DNA of 12,084 bases, taken from assembly GCA_018971765.1 (NCBI GenBank), contig JAGXAA010000026.1:1-12084 (forward strand), read 5' to 3'. Every line of letters begins with the position of its first letter. The first letter of the stretch is position 1. Shown here in pieces: positions 1-6,280 of the stretch. Under the pieces are notes generated by a model. It worked only from the letters and a program-made list of their open reading frames with translations, did not search any database and was not told where the DNA came from. Position numbers and translations under genes: made by a program. The DNA comes from Patescibacteria group bacterium. Lineage in GTDB: Bacteria > Patescibacteriota > Minisyncoccia > Phycocordibacterales > GWA1-40-21.

Positions 1-453
1 ATTGCCAAAAGGAAACAGCCACCCTTCCGGCATCATACTCATCATCGGCATAAATCCAAGGGTTTTCGACGGAAACTCAGCGGAGGTATCGCAGCCGCTA
101 AATCGTTTACCCATAGCAATATGCGCCTGTTCCTCGCCTTTTTCACCCATCATCCGAATCATCATATTATTCATCGCCTCGTGAGAATCGCCTAGCATTT
201 GCCCCATAGAGTATTCACCGAGCGTTCCAAAATTGTCATCGGTTAAATCCTTGCAGGCCAATTTTTTGGATTGTAATTTTTCCCAAACCGCTTTCCCTTC
301 GGCTTCTTCGCGAGCAGTATGCTCATCATTATTTTGTGAAGTCGCGATATCAATATTCGCGGCATTATTCATCATTCCTTGAGCAAAAGAAGAAATCGGC
401 AAAGTTAAACTGAAAATAAAAATAAATATTGCGGCGAAAAGTGATTTTTTCAT
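1..453 (-). CDS. Secreted Met-rich protein, 3' end cut by window edge
   Basis: The frame runs open from an ATG at 451-453 to the left edge, giving 151 residues with no stop, so the C-terminus is missing. Residues 1-24 form a clear signal peptide: KK, then a hydrophobic run ending PISSFA before QG, so the mature protein is exported. The mature part has a short polar linker (27-50), a helical segment with Cys67, then a Met/His-rich block at about 83-121 with the motifs MGQML, HEAMNNMM, RMMGEKGEEQ and MGKRFSGC (Cys121). A second Met-rich patch (FMPMMSMMPEG) lies at 134-144. I recall similar MMG...GEE...MGxRxSGC proteins in CPR genomes but know no assigned function. The Met, His and Cys pattern would suit metal (copper) binding, which is inference only. 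It lies downstream of the tRNA-Thr gene on the same strand, 73 nt away, and no convincing Shine-Dalgarno sequence precedes the ATG. Confidence 0.85.
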   Translation of the reverse strand, partial: MKKSLFAAIFIFIFSLTLPISSFAQGMMNNAANIDIATSQNNDEHTAREEAEGKAVWEKLQSKKLACKDLTDDNFGTLGEYSMGQMLGDSHEAMNNMMIRMMGEKGEEQAHIAMGKRFSGCDTSAEFPSKTLGFMPMMSMMPEGWLFPFGN

Positions 454-526
454 AAATTACATAAATTATTTCGCGTGTTATTGATAATTTTTCTTTGAAT
501 GACTCAATCAATTTATTTTTAGGATC

Positions 527-602
527 TGGAGCCAATGATCGGGATTGAACCGATGACCTCCCCCTTACCAAGGGGGTGCTCTGCCAACTGAGCTACATTG
601 GC
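527..602 (-). tRNA. tRNA-Thr(GGT)
   Basis: On the minus strand a full cloverleaf can be drawn. The acceptor stem is GCCAATG/CATTGGC, the D stem GCTC/GAGC with loop AGTTGGCA, and the anticodon stem CCCCC/GGGGG with loop TTGGTAA (anticodon GGT, reading ACC/ACT). The T stem is ATCGG/CCGAT with the canonical loop TTCAATC. The discriminator is T, and CCA is encoded at 527-529, unlike in the other three tRNAs of this cluster. Confidence 0.96.
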
Positions 603-615
603 TTATTGAAGAGAT

Positions 616-644
616 GTTATCACAAAACAAAAACACCGCCAAGA
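616..644 (-). promoter_or_regulatory. Possible tRNA-Thr promoter
   Basis: The minus strand reads TGTGATAAC, an extended -10-like element with GATAAC at 616-621, ending 13 nt before the tRNA-Thr 5' end. The upstream -35 is weak (TTGGCG at 15 nt or TCTTGG at 17 nt). The position suits tRNA transcription, but the tRNA could also be read through from tRNA-Asp. Confidence 0.35.
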
Positions 645-681
645 AAAACTTGAGAAATAATTTTTATCTATCGTCTATTTG

Positions 682-753
682 CGCGGCTGATGGGTGCTGA
701 CCCCACGACCTCTCGCGTGACAGGCGAGTGCTCTACCGTTGAGCTACAGCCGC
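682..753 (-). tRNA. tRNA-Asp(GTC)
   Basis: The acceptor is GCGGCTG/CAGCCGC with discriminator G, the expected identity base for Asp. The D arm is GCTC-AACGGTA-GAGC. The anticodon arm is CTCGC-CTGTCAC-GCGAG with anticodon GTC. The T stem is GTGGG/CCCAT, but the T loop is GTCAGCA instead of TTCRANN, so positions 54 and 58 are both G. CCA is not encoded (CAA follows). All stems pair well, so the gene looks functional despite the odd T loop. Confidence 0.95.
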
Positions 754-824
754 ATTTTTTTAGTTTTTGCAACTTCTTAAAAGCCTTTTTCAAGGTAAAA
801 ATTATTCTTGCCGTTAACGCACTG

Positions 825-851
825 ATTATACATAAAATTATATAATTTCAA
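825..851 (-). promoter_or_regulatory. Possible promoter upstream of tRNA-Asp
   Basis: The minus strand has a perfect TATAAT at 825-830, preceded by TTGAAA at 846-851 (15-nt spacer; TTTGAA gives 16). It lies about 70 nt upstream of tRNA-Asp, so a 5' leader would have to be removed. It sits just downstream of the 871-1026 repeat unit, which separates tRNA-Asp from tRNA-Met. Confidence 0.4.
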
Positions 852-870
852 AGAGAGTTAAATGGGAAAA

Positions 871-1026
871 TTATGTCGGCGGGAGAGAGTTCGGCCACAA
901 ATAATTTGCGACAAATTTTTGCGACCCCGTCTCGCTGTTCCTCGCCGACTCGGAACATGCTCCGGCCTTCAATCCCTCACGCGAACAAAGCAGTTTGCTC
1001 GCTTCGCCTCCTTATGTCGGCGGGAG
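871..1026. repeat. Structured unit between 15-bp copies of the tRNA-Met 3' end
   Basis: TTATGTCGGCGGGAG occurs identically at 871-885 and 1012-1026. The right-hand copy is the 3' end of tRNA-Met plus its trailer on the complementary strand. The intervening 126 bp is noticeably more GC-rich than the surrounding spacer. It contains a 9-bp hairpin (GCGAACAAA/TTTGCTCGC, 981-1002, one wobble as RNA) and a 6-bp hairpin (TGTTCC/GGAACA, 936-957). No plausible gene lies within it. The arrangement resembles an insertion at a tRNA 3' end with duplication of the end, or a decayed tandem tRNA duplication. Confidence 0.7.
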
Positions 1027-1088
1027 GGATCGAACCTCCGACCTTGGGCTTATGAGTCCCACGCTCTAACCGACTGAGCTACGCCGAC
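1015..1088 (-). tRNA. tRNA-Met(CAT), elongator type
   Basis: The acceptor is GTCGGCG/CGCCGAC with discriminator A and no encoded CCA. The D arm is GCTC-AGTCGGTTA-GAGC. The anticodon arm is TGGGA-CTCATAA-GCCCA with anticodon CAT and an A·G mismatch in the pair closing the loop. The T arm is GGAGG-TTCGATC-CCTCC. Full 1-72 pairing and a canonical T loop exclude an initiator. It could instead be the lysidine-modified tRNA-Ile(CAT), which cannot be separated reliably by eye; elongator Met is my first choice. Its 3' end lies inside one copy of the 15-bp repeat at 1012-1026. Confidence 0.92.
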
Positions 1089-1097
1089 AGTTCAACT

Positions 1098-1126
1098 AAT
1101 ATAATATGAACTTTCAAAGAAAACAA
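1098..1126 (-). promoter_or_regulatory. Promoter of tRNA-Met
   Basis: The minus strand reads TTGTTT (1121-1126), 17 nt, TATATT (1098-1103). The predicted start is about 3 nt upstream of the tRNA 5' end. The -35 overlaps the downstream arm of the preceding terminator hairpin, so tRNA-Met seems to have its own promoter immediately after termination of the tRNA-fMet transcript. Confidence 0.5.
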
Positions 1127-1164
1127 TCCCGCATGGCCGTAATGCCAAACGGGATTGTTTTCTT
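1117..1164 (-). terminator. Intrinsic terminator after tRNA-fMet
   Basis: A perfect 15-bp inverted repeat (1117-1131 against 1150-1164) encloses an 18-nt loop that can itself pair TGGC with GCCA. Read on the minus strand, a GC-rich CCCG/CGGG centre leads into a T-rich arm (TTGTTTTCTT), typical of a Rho-independent terminator with a paired A-tract. It begins 8 nt after the tRNA-fMet gene. The structure is symmetrical enough to work in both directions. Confidence 0.75.
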
Positions 1165-1171
1165 AAACTTG

Positions 1172-1242
1172 TTGCGGAGGCCGGAATTGCACCGGCGCCT
1201 CAAGGTTATGAGCCTTGCGAGGTACTACTCCTCCACCCCGCT
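1172..1242 (-). tRNA. Initiator tRNA-fMet(CAT)
   Basis: The gene is recognised as the initiator by the GCGGGGTGGAG start, the CTCATAA anticodon loop, and an acceptor stem whose first pair is mismatched (A1·A72; A followed by GCGGGG, against CTCCGCA). A missing 1-72 pair is the classic bacterial initiator mark. The anticodon stem is CAAGG/CCTTG, so the usual three G-C pairs are reduced to AU/GC/GC. The D loop is only AGTAGTA, with no GG pair. The T arm is GCCGG-TGCAATT-CCGGC, with G at position 55. The variable loop is 4 nt. CCA is not encoded. The total is 71 nt. Confidence 0.93.
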
Positions 1243-1254
1243 GTAATGACTTAC

Positions 1255-1283
1255 ATTATACAAGATAAAATTAGAAAAAGCAA
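1255..1283 (-). promoter_or_regulatory. Promoter of tRNA-fMet
   Basis: The minus strand reads TTGCTT (1278-1283), 17 nt, TATAAT (1255-1260). The predicted start is about 6 nt before the tRNA 5' end. The -35 hexamer is the same TTGCTT as in the infC promoter, also with a 17-nt spacer. Confidence 0.7.
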
Positions 1284-1306
1284 TAATAATGTAATAAATG
1301 AAAAAA

Positions 1307-2278
1307 TTATTTCACGACATTCGGTGGCGCTTTTCCTTCAAAGAAGGCGATAATGTTTGTCGCCGCCAATACGGCCATTTCGTTTCTGGCTTTTTCCGTG
1401 GCGGAAGCGATGTGAGGGGTAATCACGACATTCTCAAGTTTAGCCAGCCCTTTCGCCAACTTCGGCTCGTTTTCAAAAACATCCAAAGCCGCGCCTCTGA
1501 TTATGCCGGTCTTTAAAGCCTCGACGAGCGCCTCCTCGTCAATTACCGGTCCGCGGGAAGTATTGACGAGGTAAGCCGTCTTTTTCATCATCGCCAGTCT
1601 TTCTTTATTTATAAGATGGCGAGTGGAATCAAGAAGCGGAACATGGATTGATACGACATCAGCCTCTTTAAGCACTTCATCCGCTGTGCCGAAATATTTG
1701 GCGTTATGTTCCTTTTCGAATTCTTCGTTTCTTTTGACATCAAAATAAATGATATTCATATCAAACCCGTTTTTTGCGTGATGAGCGACTCGTGATCCAA
1801 TCCTGCCGGCGCCGAGAATTCCTAGAGTCTTCCCTCTCAAGTCTGTCCCCAAAAGATGCATCGGAGCCCAACCTTTAAATTTGCCTTCGCGCGTGAAAGA
1901 ATCTCCTTCAACTATTCGGCAAGTTAAACTCAAAATCATAGCGATGGTATGTTCCGCCACCGTGTCCGTCAAAGCCCCGGGAGTATTTGTAATTGTCAAC
2001 CCTCTCTTTTTCGCTTCTTCCATATCAATATTATTAAACCCGACGGCATAATTAGCGAAAATTTTCGTGGTCGGTGCGGCATCAAAAATTTTAGCGCCAA
2101 TCTGATCTGTTAGAAGACAAAGCACAGCGTCATAAGTTTTATTTTTAAGAGCCGAGATAAGCTCCTTTTCTTTAAGCGGGCGATCTTTCGGACTAATGTT
2201 CAACTCGTAGCCTTTGTCTCGGAGCATTTTCAATCCAGCTTCCGGAATTTTTCTGGTTACATATATTTTTTTTGTCAT
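1307..2278 (-). CDS. D-2-hydroxyacid dehydrogenase, glyoxylate/hydroxypyruvate reductase-like
   Basis: A 323-residue cytosolic NAD(P)-dependent oxidoreductase of the D-isomer-specific 2-hydroxyacid dehydrogenase family. The substrate-domain motif NYAVGFNNID (76-85) is typical of glyoxylate/hydroxypyruvate reductases of the GyaR/GRHPR type. The nucleotide-binding motif GILGAGRIG is at 153-161, and Asp180 at the end of the next strand favours NADH over NADPH. The catalytic triad is visible: Arg242 (VNTSRGPVID), Glu271 (DVFENEP) and His289 (ITPHIAS). Length matches the family. I chose ATG at 2276-2278; a TTG four codons upstream would also be in frame but adds only MLDF. The gene starts 15 nt after the aldolase stop, implying co-transcription. 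It probably interconverts glyoxylate/glycolate or hydroxypyruvate/glycerate; the exact substrate cannot be fixed from sequence alone. Confidence 0.93.
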   Translation of the reverse strand: MTKKIYVTRKIPEAGLKMLRDKGYELNISPKDRPLKEKELISALKNKTYDAVLCLLTDQIGAKIFDAAPTTKIFANYAVGFNNIDMEEAKKRGLTITNTPGALTDTVAEHTIAMILSLTCRIVEGDSFTREGKFKGWAPMHLLGTDLRGKTLGILGAGRIGSRVAHHAKNGFDMNIIYFDVKRNEEFEKEHNAKYFGTADEVLKEADVVSIHVPLLDSTRHLINKERLAMMKKTAYLVNTSRGPVIDEEALVEALKTGIIRGAALDVFENEPKLAKGLAKLENVVITPHIASATEKARNEMAVLAATNIIAFFEGKAPPNVVK

Positions 2279-2293
2279 AAAATCTAGCAAAAT

Positions 2294-3163
2294 TTATTTA
2301 ATATTATTAAAAATTCTTAACTTATCCTCAGTCACTTTTTCCACCGCTTTCACCGCTTCTTTCAAATATTTATACGGCGCCACCTCGTCGGGATTTTCTT
2401 GGAGAGCAAGCTGAAGTCCTTTTCTGTAAGCGACGCGAATCTCCGTGTTTATGTGAATAATCGAGACACCGGCATCTATAGCATCCTTGAAATCTTCAGC
2501 CGAATTGCCCGACCCGCCGTGAAGCACCAGAGGAATTCCAGCAAACTTTCTTATTTCTCTGATTTTTTCGATATTAAGAGCCGGGTCGTTGCCGCCCTTG
2601 AGCATTCCGTGAATATTTCCGACCGCCGGCGCCAACAAATCCACTCTGGTTTTCTCGACAAAGTCTTTCGCTTCTTCAGGTTTGGTTAAAAATTCCTCGG
2701 TTATTTTCACTCCCGATGGAATTTCATCAAGAATTTTTGAAGACTTGCCGATAAATCCGAGCTCGGCCTCAACGATAATTTCGGGATTTATTTTTCTCGC
2801 ATAATCAACGCATCGTTTGGTTATTTTTACATTTTCTTCAAAAGGCAATTCCGTTCCGTCGAAGATAACGGAGTCGTATCCGAGATCAATAGCTTCTTTG
2901 ACCCTGTCAAAAGAGTAGGTGTGGTCGGCGTTGATGAAAATCGGGTAATCATATTGTTCACGCAGACTTTTTACCAGAGCTACAGCCTGACCTGCCCCGA
3001 TAAAATCCCTCTCCCCTTCCGATGTCCCGATTATAACCGGCACCCCCAGCTTTCTCGCCGCGTTGAAAATACCCCAAAGCGCCTCAATGTTAGAAATATT
3101 AAAATGTCCGATCGCCACTCCTTTGTCGCTAGTTTCCGATACGGATTCTCTTAAAGTTTTCAT
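2294..3163 (-). CDS. fba: Class II fructose-bisphosphate aldolase
   Basis: A 289-residue zinc-dependent class II aldolase that cleaves fructose 1,6-bisphosphate to dihydroxyacetone phosphate and glyceraldehyde 3-phosphate in central carbon metabolism. Family motifs appear in order: GHFNISN (19-25), NADHTYSF with Asp80 and His81 (catalytic Asp and zinc ligand), FDGTELPFEENV (101-112), EAELG (132-136, acidic metal-site loop), GNIHG with His185, LHGGSG with His215 (zinc ligands), and HINTEIR (237-243) in the substrate phosphate loop. The size and sequence also match the tagatose-bisphosphate and ketose-bisphosphate aldolases of the same fold, so the substrate assignment is slightly open. It heads a two-gene unit with the downstream dehydrogenase. 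A TGTTAATAT extended -10 lies so close to the ATG that the mRNA may be leaderless. Confidence 0.93.
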   Translation of the reverse strand: MKTLRESVSETSDKGVAIGHFNISNIEALWGIFNAARKLGVPVIIGTSEGERDFIGAGQAVALVKSLREQYDYPIFINADHTYSFDRVKEAIDLGYDSVIFDGTELPFEENVKITKRCVDYARKINPEIIVEAELGFIGKSSKILDEIPSGVKITEEFLTKPEEAKDFVEKTRVDLLAPAVGNIHGMLKGGNDPALNIEKIREIRKFAGIPLVLHGGSGNSAEDFKDAIDAGVSIIHINTEIRVAYRKGLQLALQENPDEVAPYKYLKEAVKAVEKVTEDKLRIFNNIK

Positions 3164-3169
3164 ATTAGC

Positions 3170-3178
3170 ATATTAACA
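3170..3178 (-). promoter_or_regulatory. Extended -10 promoter of fba, possibly leaderless
   Basis: The minus strand reads TGTTAATAT (TGn plus the -10 TAATAT at 3170-3175). Only 6 nt separate the -10 from the ATG at 3163, so the expected start of transcription coincides with the start codon. No good -35 is present, consistent with reliance on the TGn extension. Confidence 0.45.
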
Positions 3179-3216
3179 CAATTTCACTTTTAAAAGATAG
3201 AAACATTAATGAAACT

Positions 3217-3237
3217 CCTCGCGACAAGCTGACGAGG
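3217..3237 (-). terminator. Weak hairpin after the GH39-like gene, possible terminator
   Basis: CCTCG (3217-3221) can pair with CGAGG (3233-3237) around an 11-nt loop, 35 nt past the stop of the 892-aa gene. On the minus strand the tail is only AGTTTCATT, so termination would be weak. The strong T-run lies on the plus-strand side, where no gene is being terminated. This is the only candidate boundary between the surface operon and fba. Confidence 0.25.
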
Positions 3238-3272
3238 TATTTTTAGCGATTTTTAATTTTTTAAAGTTCGCT

Positions 3273-5951
3273 CTACCATCCCAGCCGCTTAAGCCAAACA
3301 CTGATACTTCCAACGGCGGCAGGCAAGAAGGATCTTTGTCGGATTGCCGCCAGTCCTTTTGTCTTCGCAATTTCAACCAACAAAACGGAATAAGGCTGCA
3401 TCTTGATCGTATCATGATACTGATTGCCTTGAATCGTTTTCTGTTCAACCTTCTCCAGAGCAACTCCTTTTAGATTGTTCAGCTTGTCAATTGAATTGGC
3501 AGAGTCATAGTAGAAAACTTGATTGCGCTTTTCTATGAAGGCTTTGTAAGCTTCCGAGGTGTCCGCTTTGACGGATTCGTTGGTGCACAATTGAGGGGCG
3601 CCGACGCCTTGTCTGCGGCACTTTTCCAGCTTTGAATAGTTTTTGGCTAATCGATTCAAAGCTACGCATTTCTTCTTCGCCCCGCAGTCGATAATGATTT
3701 TTTTAAAAACAGTTATGTCATTGTCCGAGTATCCTTTGGTTTTAAGATAATCAGAAGCGGCTTTCTGTCCGGATGCGCCAGCTTCCCCTTTGGCCAAAGC
3801 GACTCTTCTGTCTATCTCTCCGTTTATGCCGCAGACGGTGGCAGAAACGGAAGTTTCCGTTTTCTTGTTGAAGGAGCAAGAATTGGAGTGATCTTTGTCA
3901 ATCAAATATTTTTTCACCGAGTATTCTCCCGGGGAGAGGTTGGAGACAACCACATTCACTTCTCTGCGATTGGCGGAAGCGTACTGAAAATTGTCCGATC
4001 TCACTTTGGAACAGAAAAGGAGATCCTGCGTGATTTTTGATTTTAAGAAATCATTTGGTACTATTTTTAATTTTAATATTCTCACGACATAATCCTTGAT
4101 TGATTCCCCTTTTTTCCTTGGATTATCCTTCATCGCCTGCTTCAACCAATTAGCAACAATGCTTAATTCGTTTTCCGAATAACCCTTAGAGAGCATGCAA
4201 GATTTATCGGAAGAAATAACATATTGTTCGATCATTTTCGGCGTGTGGGGAATAAAGTTGGAAATCAAAAGACGAGTGGTATTTTTGTCTTCGGTTTGAG
4301 AAGCGACAGAGGCGATAAAATCGTCGTCAGGCGAGAAAATTTTGATTTGATTGGCGGTTCCGCCTTCCTGTTTTCCTGATAACATTGATAGCAGGCGGAA
4401 GCCGTTATAAGAAGGTTTGACGGCTTGATCTTTGGTGTATATGGGCCAGGTGCCTAAAAATTGGGCGCCTCCTTTGTAATCATCACCGACATCGAAATCA
4501 TAGCCATGCCACTGAATGCCTACTTTGCTCATATTAATGACGGCTTGAGTTAGGTAAGAAGAAGTTTTTTCCGTATCCAAATAATCCGCAGGATAACCAT
4601 TCGCCCAAATAGTCCAATCCGCAGGATAAAGCGGAGTGTTCTTAGAAAATCCGTTGTCTTCCAGCCATTTTTTCATAGTATCGGCAATTTGTTTGAATTG
4701 ACCGACCAAGGGAAGTTCTCCGAACATATGATAATTCACAAAGTCAGTCCCGATGCCTTGAGTCTTCACATAATGCAAAAAATTTTCATTGACTGGTTTG
4801 CAGTTGGGATTGTTTTTCGCTGTCTTGACCTCTTTGCATTGATCGCCGTTTATGGACCAATTCGCCGGGCCTTCGCATATTTCTTTGCCCGCGGCGGTAT
4901 AAAGATAAGATTCGTCGCAAGCAGGCCTTTTCCCGTCCCATCGCCACGGTCCCGTCCCCCCGACTAAAATATTAGGGTCTATTTTCTTAGCCGCGCGATA
5001 TGTCTCTCCGTATAGTTTATAAAAATCTTCCTCGCTGCCAAGCCATGCTTCATTCGCTTCGTGTCCGAAATAATAGCCCAAATTTTTTATCCCCAAATCG
5101 TCGCGCATATAGCGCAAAGTGTAATCAATCATTCCCGCCCAACCCGTGATGTATCCTTTCGCGGACAATTCCGCCTCTGAACTTTTTACGCACTCATTCG
5201 TATAACAGATTATTTCATTCATCGAAACGCACTTGTCCTTATAGCACTTCGGAGGAGACACGGCTTCCACTGACACTTCGCCGGCCGTCTGATTGTACGG
5301 CCTATCGTCTCCCTCTCTGGAAGAGAGCCATCTCGGCATAGAGCGCGGCCAATGCCCCCCGATGATATAAAATCCGGACTTCTTAGCTTCATCGGCAATG
5401 ATCCGTCCGACTGTTCCAGTCGCAAAGGTATCTTTAAGAGTTTTTTGATAATCTTCAAAGCTTATCGTCGATCCTAGCGGTAAAGTAAGCTGGATCTTGC
5501 CGATATTATTGTCGTTAAAAAATTTCGAGGTTATGTATTCTCTTCGTCCCCACGAACTCATCCACACATCAGCCTTGAATAATTCCGGCAATTTTCCGAG
5601 GATTGTTCCGGCATCAGCGGAGATTTCCAGAGGATTGGTTGACGAGACGGAGATTGCCAAAGAAACGGAAGAAGAGGTCATTAAGGATGAAGATTGATTG
5701 TTGCCCGAAGAAAGTGACGGAGAAGAAGAGATTGCCGAAGAAGACTGGTAATTGCTTGAAGGAGATATGGATGAGGATGAATAATTGAACGAGGGAGAAG
5801 AAGACATTACCGGAGAAGAACTGATTGACGGGAGAGTCTCACCGCCGATCGGAGCGTTCCGTAAACTCGCCAGAGTCGCATCGGGCAAAGCCGTCAACCC
5901 CAAGATGAAAAATCCCGCCATTAAAAATAAAAAACGGTGGATTTTTTTCAT
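3273..5951 (-). CDS. Secreted GH39-like glycoside hydrolase with Ser-rich linker
   Basis: 892 residues. Residues 1-28 are a signal peptide (cleavage near ATLA). Residues 42-105 are a Ser-rich linker, probably an extended glycosylated stalk. Residues about 110-545 resemble a GH39-type (clan GH-A) barrel: GHEANEAWLG (296-305) with the Asn-Glu of the acid/base (Glu301), VGGTGPW (330-336), and PADWTIWAN (443-451) where the nucleophile motif is expected but carries Asp445, not Glu. The end has GH39 accessory beta-domain motifs: NLSPGEYSV, YLIDKDHSN (682-690) and QPYSVLLVEI (852-861). Two Cys-containing helical stretches (about 580-650 and 707-795) interrupt this beta domain and share KGYSxN. It is exported, probably acting on or binding polysaccharide. 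The start lies 11 nt after the 94-aa gene, so it is the last gene of a three-gene operon. The Asp445 change makes catalysis uncertain; a carbohydrate-binding role is possible. Confidence 0.8.
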   Translation of the reverse strand: MKKIHRFLFLMAGFFILGLTALPDATLASLRNAPIGGETLPSISSSPVMSSSPSFNYSSSSISPSSNYQSSSAISSSPSLSSGNNQSSSLMTSSSVSLAISVSSTNPLEISADAGTILGKLPELFKADVWMSSWGRREYITSKFFNDNNIGKIQLTLPLGSTISFEDYQKTLKDTFATGTVGRIIADEAKKSGFYIIGGHWPRSMPRWLSSREGDDRPYNQTAGEVSVEAVSPPKCYKDKCVSMNEIICYTNECVKSSEAELSAKGYITGWAGMIDYTLRYMRDDLGIKNLGYYFGHEANEAWLGSEEDFYKLYGETYRAAKKIDPNILVGGTGPWRWDGKRPACDESYLYTAAGKEICEGPANWSINGDQCKEVKTAKNNPNCKPVNENFLHYVKTQGIGTDFVNYHMFGELPLVGQFKQIADTMKKWLEDNGFSKNTPLYPADWTIWANGYPADYLDTEKTSSYLTQAVINMSKVGIQWHGYDFDVGDDYKGGAQFLGTWPIYTKDQAVKPSYNGFRLLSMLSGKQEGGTANQIKIFSPDDDFIASVASQTEDKNTTRLLISNFIPHTPKMIEQYVISSDKSCMLSKGYSENELSIVANWLKQAMKDNPRKKGESIKDYVVRILKLKIVPNDFLKSKITQDLLFCSKVRSDNFQYASANRREVNVVVSNLSPGEYSVKKYLIDKDHSNSCSFNKKTETSVSATVCGINGEIDRRVALAKGEAGASGQKAASDYLKTKGYSDNDITVFKKIIIDCGAKKKCVALNRLAKNYSKLEKCRRQGVGAPQLCTNESVKADTSEAYKAFIEKRNQVFYYDSANSIDKLNNLKGVALEKVEQKTIQGNQYHDTIKMQPYSVLLVEIAKTKGLAAIRQRSFLPAAVGSISVWLKRLGW

Positions 5952-5962
5952 TTCGTTAAAAA

Positions 5963-6247
5963 TTAAAAATTCAAATTAAAATCAATGCTCTTGTCAGTAG
6001 TGTCGTCAATGGAACTCTGCGAGCTGACCGCCGCGCCGAAATCGCTTTCAAGCTTGTAGTTTAAATCTTTATTGTCGTTCAACGGCGGACCGATGAATCT
6101 TGGGGATGATTTTGAAGGTGTCTGACTGGATCCCGCCGGATTTTCAGTATTAGTGTTTGTTATTTCAGTTTTATTTCCTTTACTAAGCCAAATGTAGGCC
6201 GCGCCTCCCAATAATATTATTACTATGATCACGAGTGTTTTTTTCAT
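5963..6247 (-). CDS. Small membrane-anchored protein with SPRFIGPPLNDN motif
   Basis: 94 residues, family not recognised. Residues 1-20 form an N-terminal hydrophobic anchor (MKKTLVIIVIILLGGAAYIW) with no obvious cleavage site or lipobox, so it is probably tethered with the rest outside the membrane. The remainder is polar and apparently disordered: a Thr/Asn/Ser-rich stretch (22-47), then SPRFIGPPLNDN at 48-59, then an acidic/Ser tail ending SIDFNLNF. The 12-residue motif is identical to one near the C-terminus of the 322-aa protein encoded just upstream. The gene is sandwiched in an operon, 33 nt after the 322-aa gene and 11 nt before the GH39-like gene, which suggests the three products work at the same cell-surface site. 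The ATG is preceded only by AT-rich sequence. Confidence 0.8.
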   Translation of the reverse strand: MKKTLVIIVIILLGGAAYIWLSKGNKTEITNTNTENPAGSSQTPSKSSPRFIGPPLNDNKDLNYKLESDFGAAVSSQSSIDDTTDKSIDFNLNF

Positions 6248-6280
6248 ATTTATTTAATTAATTTATAAACAAAGTGACAA

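Noticed and set aside
862..1077. Two overlapping plus-strand ORFs of 71 and 60 codons
   Set aside because: They run through the repeat unit and antisense to tRNA-Met; both are by-products of the GC-richer element and have no start context or family features.
1089..1112. Operator-like inverted repeat AGTTCA...TGAACT before tRNA-Met
   Set aside because: Only 6-bp arms with a 12-nt AT-rich spacer overlapping the -10; easily due to chance and no regulator is indicated.
1307..2290. TTG start at 2290 for the dehydrogenase
   Set aside because: The ATG at 2278 begins directly at the family N-terminus (KKIYVTRKIPEAG) and leaves a normal spacer to fba; the extension has no support.
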